Shown here in pieces: positions 16,945-24,683 of a stretch of 64,000 nt of DNA; the stretch's first letter is position 1, and the number at the start of each line of letters is the position of its first letter. Source of the stretch: Alphaproteobacteria bacterium (GTDB taxonomy: Bacteria; Pseudomonadota; Alphaproteobacteria; Rickettsiales; SXRF01); the NCBI GenBank assembly GCA_025362975.1, contig JANYES010000025.1:102749-166748 (forward strand). The letters run 5' to 3'. Both the position numbers and the translations under genes were made by a program. The notes beneath the pieces were generated by a model. The model ran no database searches. It saw only the letters and a program-made list of their open reading frames with translations, and had not been told where the DNA came from.

Positions 16945-17139
16945 TTAATCCTGAAGTTCGGACAACATATCCATAGAGTCATACTGGTCGTCCCAGGATT
17001 GGTCCATGCACAGAAGCGTAGTTTGCTCGCGGACCGATTTGCGGCTGAACGGCTGTTTAATGTCAAGGGTGTCGAATTCTTCGTCAAGCAGATCGTAAAA
17101 TTCTGTGGGGCGGTGTGTCGGAATGGGATGGGCGTACAT
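16945..17139 (-). CDS. small acidic hypothetical protein
   Basis: 64 residues with a strong CAGGAG site 9 bases before the ATG. Acidic and hydrophilic (FYDLLDEEFDTLDIKQPF, MDQSWDDQYDSMDML), no signal peptide or membrane segment. Lies 17 bases after the gene at 17157-17549 and 26 bases before the response regulator, so the three are probably co-transcribed. No family recognised; a small adaptor for the regulator is possible but unsupported. Confidence 0.65.
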   Translation of the reverse strand: MYAHPIPTHRPTEFYDLLDEEFDTLDIKQPFSRKSVREQTTLLCMDQSWDDQYDSMDMLSELQD

Positions 17140-17156
17140 GGGGATTACTCCTGTTT

Positions 17157-17549
17157 TTATTGTTTGGTTGTGCTGTAAATAGGCGTCATGGCATCGTCGA
17201 CCAGGATACGTTCGAGACGCTCGATGGTGCCTGTGATTTGTTTGCTGCGCTCAATGTCGATATCGCCGCTTGGCTTTAACATGCGGCGTTTGCGGGCGGC
17301 GAATTTTAAGGAATCGCAGATGTCGGACAGCCACGCATAGCCGGTTTCGCTCAGGCGCGGGGCGGTGGAGAACTGATGCTGGTGGGTTTCGAGCCATGCT
17401 TTAAGATTGTCAAGCTGACGGTCGATGCCTTCTTCACGCAGGACCATGTCATGATTGGCGATGAGGCGGTCGATTTCTTCAATCAGAAGAGCAATGCCGC
17501 GGTTAGGCTGCTGGTAGCGTGGGTTAGTATGGAGGTGGACGACAGGCAT
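17157..17549 (-). CDS. hypothetical helical protein, paralogue of the gene at the left edge
   Basis: 130 residues from the Met at 17549, which has CGGAG about 9 bases upstream; the longer frame to 17651 has no site. Predicted mostly helical and charged (GIALLIEEIDRLI, DRQLDNLKAWLETHQHQF). Shares with the left-edge protein the pattern EGI, then W-E, SE-G--WL--I, SLKFAA. Both paralogues sit near a KdpD/KdpE-like component, a possible functional link. No known domain. Confidence 0.65.
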   Translation of the reverse strand: MPVVHLHTNPRYQQPNRGIALLIEEIDRLIANHDMVLREEGIDRQLDNLKAWLETHQHQFSTAPRLSETGYAWLSDICDSLKFAARKRRMLKPSGDIDIERSKQITGTIERLERILVDDAMTPIYSTTKQ

Positions 17550-17776
17550 TGGGTAACTCCGATAGTGGATAGTAACACCCTGACAAAACCATGCCGGGTG
17601 TAAGAATACAGTGTGGAGCTCCGAAGAAAACATAAGTAAGGGATAAAACATTAGGGCCCCGTAAAGCTAAGTGCGTGTCATTACAAAATTTTTATGGTGT
17701 GCGGTGAGAATCGCATCGATATTTTAAGCACATGGGCGCATGGTCGACATGATGTAATAGAAATCATGGAGGCGTT

Positions 17777-18202
17777 ATGGGCGCACATCGAAATTCAAAC
17801 CGAGAACATTTTGCATTTATCGGCTGGCCGGTTGTCGGCGGACTGATCGTACTGGAACGTATGATGCAATCCTACCGCACGCCTCTGGTGTGGATGGAAC
17901 ATGCGCGCCACGACAAAGCCGCTCTGCCGCTGGTGCAAAAGGAACATACGGCTTCGAAATATATCTGGCGCGTGGCCCTTCCGGGTGTGACTGCGGAACA
18001 GATTCAACTCAGCGCCGATCATGGGGCGATGACCCTGAATATCGGCGGTAAAGGAAAAACCGGCAGACAAAAAAAGACACAGGCGGTCCGCCGGGTCTTT
18101 AGCTTGCCGGTTTATACTGACGGTCATGCCATTACCGCCAAGCTTAAAAATGGCATTCTCACAATCAGCCTTCCCAAAACGGACAAGCCCGTGCCTGCGT
18201 AA
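17777..18202 (+). CDS. Hsp20/alpha-crystallin family small heat-shock protein
   Basis: 141 residues with GGAGG 5 bases before the ATG. The alpha-crystallin domain covers about 55-138: YIWRVALPGVTAEQIQLSADHGAMTLNI, a FSLPV strand, and the closing motif LKNGILTISLPK. The N-terminal arm carries a short hydrophobic stretch (FIGWPVVGGLIVLERMM). Acts as an ATP-independent holdase. The 3' end is followed closely by a separate secreted fasciclin gene. Confidence 0.85.
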   Translation: MGAHRNSNREHFAFIGWPVVGGLIVLERMMQSYRTPLVWMEHARHDKAALPLVQKEHTASKYIWRVALPGVTAEQIQLSADHGAMTLNIGGKGKTGRQKKTQAVRRVFSLPVYTDGHAITAKLKNGILTISLPKTDKPVPA

Positions 18203-18237
18203 TCCGAATCAATCCATATCTATTAACAGGAGTTTTT

Positions 18238-18903
18238 ATGAAATATTCTACACTTTTGCCAACTCTCGCTGCCACCTTGATTTCCACCGTTGCTTATGCG
18301 GATAATCCGGCTGTCGAACAAGCCATCAGCAGCCGCCCCGACCTCAGCATGTTTTACCATGCGCTGATGAATACAGGTGTGAACCATGAGTTGGATGCAA
18401 ACAGCACCTATACAATTTTCGCACCGACCAATGCGGCATTTGCCGAGATTCGGCATGACCAGTACCCGTGTTTCTACACGGCAAATTGTCGCACGGAAGT
18501 GGCCGCTATTGTGCGTAACCACATTATCCCGGGGTCGGTCTATCTGGATGATAAAACCAAGCAGCGCGGCGGGTATAGTGCCGGTAAAGGCGGGTATTAT
18601 TCCATTGGCCACCGCTTTGTGACCATTGGCGAGCCAAATCGGAACAACTACGCGATTGCGGGCAATAACGTGACCTACACCACCGCTTTTGGCAATAGCT
18701 ATCTCTATAAAATTGATGGAGTTATCGCTAATCCGCGTGAGCTTGCCGCCTTAGACTTCCGGGAATATGCTGGCCTTGAGTCAGAAGGTCGTGTAGTGAA
18801 GACCTATCGTAAGACCATTCCCGACCCCGCTTGCGGTCCTGTCGGCTGCGCCGATGAGACAGGGCAGTTGACGACAACCACGCGTGAAGCTTACGTCGAA
18901 TAA
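18238..18903 (+). CDS. secreted fasciclin (FAS1) domain protein
   Basis: 221 residues, AGGAG 7 bases before the ATG. Signal peptide to about residue 20 (AYA-DN). FAS1 domain with the H1 box YTIFAPTNAAFAEI and the later NVTYTTAFGNSYLYKIDGVI. An unusual insertion with a Cys pair (YPCFYTANCRTE) and a C-terminal Cys pair (DPACGPVGCAD) suggest disulfides. FAS1 proteins mediate adhesion or bind small ligands. Followed 20 bases later by a ferritin-like gene. Confidence 0.88.
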   Translation: MKYSTLLPTLAATLISTVAYADNPAVEQAISSRPDLSMFYHALMNTGVNHELDANSTYTIFAPTNAAFAEIRHDQYPCFYTANCRTEVAAIVRNHIIPGSVYLDDKTKQRGGYSAGKGGYYSIGHRFVTIGEPNRNNYAIAGNNVTYTTAFGNSYLYKIDGVIANPRELAALDFREYAGLESEGRVVKTYRKTIPDPACGPVGCADETGQLTTTTREAYVE

Positions 18904-18923
18904 GAAACAAGGAACCAAAAAAA

Positions 18924-19745
18924 ATGCCGCAATGGACACTGGACGACATTCCTTGGGATCAGTTCGACCGCAGTAAAGTATGCCCAGAATTGGTTTCCCT
19001 TGTGAAGGCCGCCAGCCTTGTTGAGCATAACGGCTATGATTACGCCCGCTATTTATGCGAGGTCTTCGCCGATGATAAAGCCTTCCAGACGGTCGCCCAC
19101 CAATGGGCGGAAGAGGAAGTGCAGCACGGCAGGGCCTTGCGTAAATGGGCGGAGCTGGCCGATCCTGAATTCGATTTTGACAAAAGTTTTAAGACGTTTA
19201 CCGAAGGGTATAAGCTGCCGCTGAATGTGACTGCCTCCGTGCGCGGGTCTCGCTGCGGTGAGATGATTGCGCGCTGCATCGTTGAGATCGGCACCAGCTC
19301 TTATTATACAGCCATCAAGGATTATACCGACGAACCTGCCTTGCAGGTAGTGGCTGCGAAAATCGCCGCCGATGAATTCCGCCATTACAAATTATTTTAC
19401 ACGCATTTGCAGCGCTACCTTGAAATTGAAAAACTGAGCGCGTTCCAGCGGTTTAAAATCGTGCTCGGACGCGTGGCTGAAAGCGAGGACGACGAGCTGT
19501 GCTATGCCTATTATGCAGCGCACCGCAAGAGCGCGGACGAAGTGTACGACCAGAAAAAATGCGCCAAACTTTATATGAATAACGTCGGCAAGCTGTATCA
19601 CCGCGGGCATATCGATCGTATGATTTCGATGGCGTTCAAAACAGTGGGCTTCAAACCGCATGATTTATTCAACCGCATGATTGGCAGGGTGGCGTGGAGC
19701 GTGTTGCAGATGCGCGCGAAGCCTTCGCGTGCGATTACCGCTTAA
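18924..19745 (+). CDS. ferritin-like di-iron domain protein
   Basis: 273 residues with AAGGAA before the ATG. Four-helix-bundle iron ligands are visible as EEEVQH (about 68-73), EIGTSSYY (about 115), and DEFRHYKLF (about 150), the spacing of rubrerythrin/desaturase-like bundles. No Cys-rich rubredoxin tail and no signal peptide, so it is cytosolic; whether it is an oxidase, an iron store or a hydroxylase cannot be decided. The next gene starts one base after its stop. Confidence 0.8.
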   Translation: MPQWTLDDIPWDQFDRSKVCPELVSLVKAASLVEHNGYDYARYLCEVFADDKAFQTVAHQWAEEEVQHGRALRKWAELADPEFDFDKSFKTFTEGYKLPLNVTASVRGSRCGEMIARCIVEIGTSSYYTAIKDYTDEPALQVVAAKIAADEFRHYKLFYTHLQRYLEIEKLSAFQRFKIVLGRVAESEDDELCYAYYAAHRKSADEVYDQKKCAKLYMNNVGKLYHRGHIDRMISMAFKTVGFKPHDLFNRMIGRVAWSVLQMRAKPSRAITA

Positions 19746-19746
19746 T

Positions 19747-20106
19747 ATGAAATTTCTGGCTGTGTGGGCGGTGGCGTTGTTGCCAGCGTGTGCTTATGCC
19801 GACAGCCCTTCCTTAAATCTGGTATGCCAGTGGAATGTTGGCGGGCAGCATTTTTCCAATACGCTTTTGATTGATGAGGCCGGGCAGACGGTCAATGGCT
19901 CGCATGCGACGTTTAGCGATGACGCGATAATTGCAGAGTTGCCACAGGATGATGGCAGCATCAGCCATTGGCAGGTGAACCGGATTTCAGGCTCGTTCAG
20001 AGAATCGTGCAATCCGTGCATTGCGGTGGCCAATGGCAAGCCGGTGATTGCGCCGCAAGCCGCACCTGTAACCGGGCAATGCGACAAGGCGGCGAAGAAA
20101 TTCTAG
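19747..20106 (+). CDS. hypothetical secreted protein
   Basis: 119 residues from the ATG at 19747, directly after the stop of the ferritin-like gene; the longer frame overlaps that gene and is not likely. Signal peptide MKFLAVWAVALLPACAYA-DS; LLPAC could also be a lipobox. The mature part has Cys at CQW, ESCNPC and GQCD, and beta-rich segments (SNTLLIDEAGQTVNGSHATF, WQVNRISGSF). No family recognised; translationally coupled to the ferritin-like gene. Confidence 0.65.
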   Translation: MKFLAVWAVALLPACAYADSPSLNLVCQWNVGGQHFSNTLLIDEAGQTVNGSHATFSDDAIIAELPQDDGSISHWQVNRISGSFRESCNPCIAVANGKPVIAPQAAPVTGQCDKAAKKF

Positions 20107-20260
20107 AAATAATCTGGCGACATTTATAAAGGGAGCATTAAGTCATGGCATTTTTATGGATTCATAATACATTGCCATATCGCAAATTTATGCTGGCGAT
20201 ATTAACTTGACCGCAAATCAGGGCAATCTGGTTTGCTAACGTAACAACAGGAGACATATC

Positions 20261-20569
20261 ATGAAACTTGCTACCCTTTTCCTTCTCGGCAGCATCGCCG
20301 CTTCGACCACCGTTTTTGCAGCTGACCAGAGCGACATTGCCGCCGATAAAGGCGCAATCGCTAAAGACAACGTTGCGCTTGCCAAAGATCATTCCAAGCT
20401 CGCTAAGCACCGCGCTCAGAAAGCCCATGCTAAAGCCGTTGGCGACAAATCCGAACAGGCTAGCAGCAGCGCTGCAATCGCGGCTGACCACACTGTGATC
20501 GGCGAAAAAAACGTTGAAAAATCGACCGATGAGAAAATTCTCGCCCATCACGAAAAGGACGCTCATTAA
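20261..20569 (+). CDS. small secreted Ala/Lys/His-rich protein
   Basis: 102 residues with AGGAG 8 bases before the ATG. Signal peptide ends AFA-like (TVFA-AD). The mature protein repeats a heptad-like motif (DIAADKGAIAKDNVALAKDHSKLAKHRAQKAH), so a long amphipathic helix or coiled coil is expected, with several His. No known family; likely periplasmic. A terminator follows. Confidence 0.75.
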   Translation: MKLATLFLLGSIAASTTVFAADQSDIAADKGAIAKDNVALAKDHSKLAKHRAQKAHAKAVGDKSEQASSSAAIAADHTVIGEKNVEKSTDEKILAHHEKDAH

Positions 20570-20596
20570 TTCGAGCGGAGTAAAAGTCAAGACCGG

Positions 20597-20646
20597 AGAG
20601 CATAAGGAAGTATAAAATTCTTCTTTATGCTCTCTTGATTTTTTTA
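20597..20646 (+). terminator. rho-independent terminator
   Basis: A 14-bp stem AGAGCATAAGGAAG/CTTCTTTATGCTCT (one G-U pair), 9-base loop and TTTTTTT tail, 28 bases after the Ala/Lys/His-rich gene. Confidence 0.85.
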
Positions 20647-20669
20647 CTGATTCGATTTATCATCTACTT

Positions 20670-20864
20670 ATGGCTGATATTATTGAATTCTTAAAACGAG
20701 TCGAGTTGAAGCAATACAGCGTGGATATCACCGAATATCCCGATAATATTGCTTTCACTGTCAATGGCATTAAAGTGAACCCTGAGTCGCTGCGCTTGAT
20801 CGCTGACCAGCTTGAAAAGATTGCTCAAATCATCCGAACCGACGTCGTTACCGGCGCGATTTGA
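20670..20864 (+). CDS. small hypothetical cytosolic protein
   Basis: 64 residues. Predicted alpha-beta-beta-alpha layout: helix IIEFLKRVELKQ, strands VDITEYPDNIAFTVNGIKV, helix LRLIADQLEKIAQII. No Shine-Dalgarno site is visible and the terminator ends just 23 bases upstream, so it may be leaderless or weakly expressed. No family recognised. Confidence 0.5.
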   Translation: MADIIEFLKRVELKQYSVDITEYPDNIAFTVNGIKVNPESLRLIADQLEKIAQIIRTDVVTGAI

Positions 20865-20965
20865 GATTTTAGGGGTAATTTATACCCTAGCCACTTCCCC
20901 ATACTGAATTCTTAGCGCGCATATTTTATCCTCATAAGGCTTAAACTTTATGAAAGGATTTCCCC

Positions 20966-21220
20966 ATGACGTCGCAGCAAAGTCAAAACCAGACAACCCA
21001 GAACGACAAATATTCCAACCTCGAACCGAAGAAAAATCCTTCAAAGGATGCTCCGGATTCAATTAGAAATCCCGATCCGGAAAAATTACCGGGTGCGAAT
21101 TCCGAAGTAAACGAGCCGGGCAATCCCAGCCAGTTCCCTGATCGCCATCCCGATGAAATTCCAGTAAACGAACCTAACGAAGTACCGCAGCAGGATGACC
21201 AGCCTCCGATCGTTGAGTAG
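20966..21220 (+). CDS. small disordered Pro/Asn/Gln-rich protein
   Basis: 84 residues with AAAGGA 8 bases before the ATG. Pro, Asn, Gln, Asp and Glu make up most of it; there is no hydrophobic segment. The motif NDKYSNLEPKKNPSKDAPDS recalls the protein at 3977-4213 (QDKYS). Probably an intrinsically disordered cytosolic protein of the desiccation/stress type; that role is inference from composition. Confidence 0.65.
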   Translation: MTSQQSQNQTTQNDKYSNLEPKKNPSKDAPDSIRNPDPEKLPGANSEVNEPGNPSQFPDRHPDEIPVNEPNEVPQQDDQPPIVE

Positions 21221-21243
21221 TTTTAATTATCTTGGGAAAATGC

Positions 21244-21272
21244 TGGAACGCTGCTATGATGGCAGCGTTCCA
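21244..21272. repeat. perfect 11-bp hairpin before radical SAM gene
   Basis: TGGAACGCTGC/GCAGCGTTCCA with a 7-base loop, ending 16 bases before the likely start at 21289. No T-run follows, so it is not a classic terminator; it could fold in the mRNA leader and shield the start region. Confidence 0.55.
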
Positions 21273-21288
21273 ACAATTCCAGATGATA

Positions 21289-22356
21289 ATGAAAACTGAC
21301 GACGAATTTTTGCGTGCGTGTAAAGCCGTGCGTGGACGCAGCACCGGCGAACTCTCCAAAGGCAGGTTTGAAAAGCTAGAGGTTGAGCTTGAGCAAGGCG
21401 AAGCGGTGCAGGTCAGGACAGAGGTTTTTTATGACGTTACGCGCAGCATTCTGTCTTATAACGACAGCCCCGATATCGGGTTTAACGCGTCGCTGAACCC
21501 ATATCGCGGGTGCGAACACGGCTGCATTTATTGTTATGCCCGCCCCAGCCACGAGTTTCTGGGCCTGTCAGCGGGACTTGATTTTGAAACCAAACTGTTT
21601 GCCAAGATGGAAGCGCCGCAATTGCTTCGCGAGGAGTTGCAGGCGAAATCATGGAAGCCGCAAACTATCGCGGTGAGCGGTGTGACCGATTGTTACCAGC
21701 CGATTAAGCGCAAGCTTGGAATTACGCGTAAATGCATGGAGGTGCTGGCAGATTTTCGCAACCCGGCGGTAGTGATTAGTAAGAACAGCCTGGTGACACG
21801 CGATATCGATGTGTTCCAGACGATGAATGCATATAAGGCGATTCATGTGATAGTGTCGCTGACGACGCTGGACAAGCAAGTGGCACGCAATATGGAACCT
21901 CGCGCGTCGCAGCCGGAGCATCGGCTGAAAACCATTGAAGCACTTGCCAAGGCGGGAATTCCGGTGAGTGTCAACATGGCCCCGATTGTGCCGGGGCTGA
22001 CCGATCATGAAATTCCGGCGTTGCTGAAAGCCGCGGCTGAAGCGGGCGCGACGGGGGCGCATTATACGCTGGTGCGCTTGCCTTACGGGGTGAAGAATCT
22101 TTTCCAGACATGGCTAGATGAGTTTTATCCCACGCGAAAGGACAAAATCCTGAATAAAATTCGCGATTCGCGCGGTGGGAAATTATATGACGCCGAGTGG
22201 GGGACGCGCATGAAGGGCGAAGGCATCTGGGCGGAGCAGATCGCGCAGATGTTTAAGCAAAGCAAAAAACGTTACGGGCTGGATAAGAAAAAATCAGAAG
22301 GCCTATCGGCGGAACATTTCCGACGCGTCGCCGACAAGCAGTTGATGTTGTTTTAA
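21289..22356 (+). CDS. PA0069-family radical SAM protein
   Basis: 355 residues from the ATG at 21289; longer frames start in the hairpin. The radical SAM cluster motif is CEHGCIYC, followed by YARPSHEFLGLSAGLDFETKLFAK typical of this family, which is related to spore photoproduct lyase and found widely in proteobacteria. Other family segments: VSGVTDCYQPIKRKLGITR and VSVNMAPIVPGLTD. The reaction is unknown. Its stop overlaps the stop of the convergent membrane protein by 4 bases. Confidence 0.88.
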   Translation: MKTDDEFLRACKAVRGRSTGELSKGRFEKLEVELEQGEAVQVRTEVFYDVTRSILSYNDSPDIGFNASLNPYRGCEHGCIYCYARPSHEFLGLSAGLDFETKLFAKMEAPQLLREELQAKSWKPQTIAVSGVTDCYQPIKRKLGITRKCMEVLADFRNPAVVISKNSLVTRDIDVFQTMNAYKAIHVIVSLTTLDKQVARNMEPRASQPEHRLKTIEALAKAGIPVSVNMAPIVPGLTDHEIPALLKAAAEAGATGAHYTLVRLPYGVKNLFQTWLDEFYPTRKDKILNKIRDSRGGKLYDAEWGTRMKGEGIWAEQIAQMFKQSKKRYGLDKKKSEGLSAEHFRRVADKQLMLF

Positions 22357-22670
22357 TGTTGGCGACTTTTGAGTGTGACGGCGAGGTCGTCCTTGTTGGC
22401 CGGGATGTCGGCCAGGTGCATCTGCTTTTCTTCAGGGTTGCGCAGATGGGCGGCGTGGAATAGCAGCTTCAACATGAAGAACGGAATCGCGAGGCCCAGC
22501 AGATAGATCAGCACGGTAAAGAGGTAATGATTGCCGGTGCTGGTTTCAGACATGGGGATGACGGTAAGGACGCGCATCAGCGCAAAGCCTAACAGCGGCA
22601 TGGCGATGACGGCAGCGATAGCGAAAACAACATTGATGCCTAATTTTTTAGGCTGAGGGGTGTTGGCCAT
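22353..22670 (-). CDS. two-helix membrane protein of unknown function
   Basis: 105 residues from the Met at 22670, which has AAAGGA 8 bases upstream. Two membrane helices (VVFAIAAVIAMPLLGFALM and FTVLIYLLGLAIPFFMLKLLF) joined by a short loop, with a charged tail (RNPEEKQMHLADI). No family recognised. Confidence 0.65.
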   Translation of the reverse strand: MANTPQPKKLGINVVFAIAAVIAMPLLGFALMRVLTVIPMSETSTGNHYLFTVLIYLLGLAIPFFMLKLLFHAAHLRNPEEKQMHLADIPANKDDLAVTLKSRQH

Positions 22671-22849
22671 AAAATAATCCTTTAGGTGAGCGGTGATCTG
22701 ACTATTCATGGTAACGCAAACGGTCTAAGAAACGAATCCGATGTTGGCCCTATCCTATAAAAGGAGCATTAAAATGCAGTTTTTTGTTTGAATTTAACGA
22801 GAAAACTAGCTCTAACGAAAAATCGCTGCTACTATTTATTCTAGCGCTT

Positions 22850-22878
22850 AAAGGGCCTTTCGGGGCCCTTTAGTGTAT
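22850..22878. terminator. GC-rich hairpin, orientation unclear
   Basis: AAAGGGCC/GGCCCTTT with a 6-base loop, about 23 bases before the EEP gene. No plus-strand gene lies directly upstream, and the T-run is weak on both strands, so it may be the end of an unseen RNA or a leader structure. Confidence 0.4.
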
Positions 22879-22900
22879 TCATTTACAGGCGAATGACGGC

Positions 22901-23659
22901 ATGGCGGAAACTACTATATTAATGAGCAATCTTGGTTACCTGCGCGGTATTGACGGGCGGCTTATCCAGCATTTGCTGTATGCGCACCGGCATTTTTACT
23001 GCCCGGTGGATATACAGAAACGTGCGTTACAACAGTTGATTGCACTGATGGAAGCGGAAAATCCGGATCTTTGTTGTTTCGTGGAGATCGATAAAGGGTC
23101 GTCGACCTCGGCGAACTTCAACCAGATCGAGATGCTGACCGGTGATGCCTACCCGTTTTACGATATCGAAAATAAATATGCCCATGACAGCAAGCTGCGG
23201 CAATTGCCGCGCAGCAAGGGCAAAAGCAACGCGTTTGTTGCAAAGAATAATTACCCTTTTGAAAAAATGTCGTTCGACCACGGCACCAAGCGGCTGATTT
23301 ACAAAATCGAGCTGGCTAAGAATCTTACCTTGTTCTTTGCACATTTTTCGCTGAGACGGCAGGTGCGTGCGCAGCAATTGCTGCAAGTGCGGCGCATGCT
23401 GGAAGAGACACCGGGCGAGCAGATCCTGCTTGGAGATTTTAATATTTTGACGGGGCTCAAGGAATTGCAGCCTTTACTGCATGGCAGCAATTTTGTGCTG
23501 ATGAATAAGGAAGACGTGCCGACGTTTACTTTCCACAAGTTTGAGAAGCTGCTGGACCTTTGCATCTGTTCGAAAAGCCTCGAAAAACGCATCGATTTGA
23601 GGATCATTCCCCAGCCCTACTCCGACCATGCAGCATTGCTGCTTAAATTAAAAGCCTGA
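22901..23659 (+). CDS. endonuclease/exonuclease/phosphatase family protein (YbhP-like)
   Basis: 252 residues. EEP fold signatures: metal-binding Glu in NPDLCCFVEID, LGDFNIL, and the catalytic SDHAALL at the end. EEP enzymes cleave phosphodiesters in DNA, inositol phosphates or sphingomyelin. It is first in a three-gene operon with a flippase-like membrane protein and a phospholipase D / cardiolipin synthase; the same three families are neighbours in E. coli (ybhP, ybhN, clsB), so a lipid role is more likely than a DNA role. Confidence 0.82.
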   Translation: MAETTILMSNLGYLRGIDGRLIQHLLYAHRHFYCPVDIQKRALQQLIALMEAENPDLCCFVEIDKGSSTSANFNQIEMLTGDAYPFYDIENKYAHDSKLRQLPRSKGKSNAFVAKNNYPFEKMSFDHGTKRLIYKIELAKNLTLFFAHFSLRRQVRAQQLLQVRRMLEETPGEQILLGDFNILTGLKELQPLLHGSNFVLMNKEDVPTFTFHKFEKLLDLCICSKSLEKRIDLRIIPQPYSDHAALLLKLKA

Positions 23660-23714
23660 TCAAGAGCTTATTATCCATATGGAATTTTAACGCGGCACGC
23701 GGGATGCTTGAAGC

Positions 23715-24680
23715 ATGAAATGGTCAAAATTGCATAATCTCAAGCGCTTCTTACCGCTTCTTTCCATCGGCTTTTTGCTGCTGGCGCTCGTGTTCGCGCG
23801 CCGACAGCTGACGCTGTATCACATCACGCATATCAGCGATCTGGTATTTTCGGTGCCGGGATATGTTATGGAACAGGCGATTTGCCTGACGGCGCTAGGT
23901 TATCTGGTGCTCACGAGCTACGACCAGCTGGCGCTGCGTTATATTGGCAAAGTGTTGCCGCTGGGGAAAACGCTTCGCGGGGCGTTTGTCAGTTTTGCGA
24001 TCAGCCATAATGCGGGGCACCCGATGGTGTCGGGCACGTCGCTGCGCATGCGGTATTATACGCCGCAGCTTAATGGGCTGGACATCATCAAGATTGCGCT
24101 GATCGATAGTTTGACATATGCCCTGGGGCTATTGATGCTGTTTTTGCTGGCATATGGCGCGGTTTTGGCGGGCTGGGCGGATGTGCCGGTGCCGGGGATT
24201 GAGCTGATCGGCGCGGTGTTTGCGGGGGTTTATATTGCCTACTGGGCGAGTGTGATCTGGTGGAAGCCCGTGCTCGAGGTGAAGTCGCTGCATTTGAAAT
24301 TGCCGCATGTGAAGCTGACGCTGGCGCAGATGGTGGTGGGGTGCACGGATGTGGCGATTTCCGGGCTGGTGCTGCATACGTTTTTGAGCACGATGATCGA
24401 TATTCCGCTTGGGGAATTTTATGTAATTTATGTGCTTTCGCTGGTGCTGGGCACGTTTAGCCAGGTGCCGGGCGGGCTTGGGGTGATGGAGGGATTGTTT
24501 ATTCATTTGCTGTCGTATCATTACCCGGATGTAACGGTGCTGCCGTCGCTGATTCTGTATCGCATCGTGTATTATTTCCTGCCGCTGGGGATTGCGGGCG
24601 GCATGCATATGTGGCACGAGGCGAATCATCATCGGCTGGGGTTGCGCCTTCGTATCCTTAAACGCTCGTACGATAGGTAA
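23715..24680 (+). CDS. flippase-like integral membrane protein (YbhN/UPF0104)
   Basis: 321 residues, about eight membrane helices. Family motifs: ISHNAGHPMVSGTSLRMRYY in the first third and FSQVPGGLGVMEGLFI near the end, as in lysylphosphatidylglycerol synthase membrane domains and YbhN. Second gene of the EEP / YbhN / Cls operon and separated from the third by 3 bases, so it probably moves or presents lipids to the synthase; transport itself is inferred. Confidence 0.85.
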   Translation: MKWSKLHNLKRFLPLLSIGFLLLALVFARRQLTLYHITHISDLVFSVPGYVMEQAICLTALGYLVLTSYDQLALRYIGKVLPLGKTLRGAFVSFAISHNAGHPMVSGTSLRMRYYTPQLNGLDIIKIALIDSLTYALGLLMLFLLAYGAVLAGWADVPVPGIELIGAVFAGVYIAYWASVIWWKPVLEVKSLHLKLPHVKLTLAQMVVGCTDVAISGLVLHTFLSTMIDIPLGEFYVIYVLSLVLGTFSQVPGGLGVMEGLFIHLLSYHYPDVTVLPSLILYRIVYYFLPLGIAGGMHMWHEANHHRLGLRLRILKRSYDR

Positions 24681-24683
24681 ATT

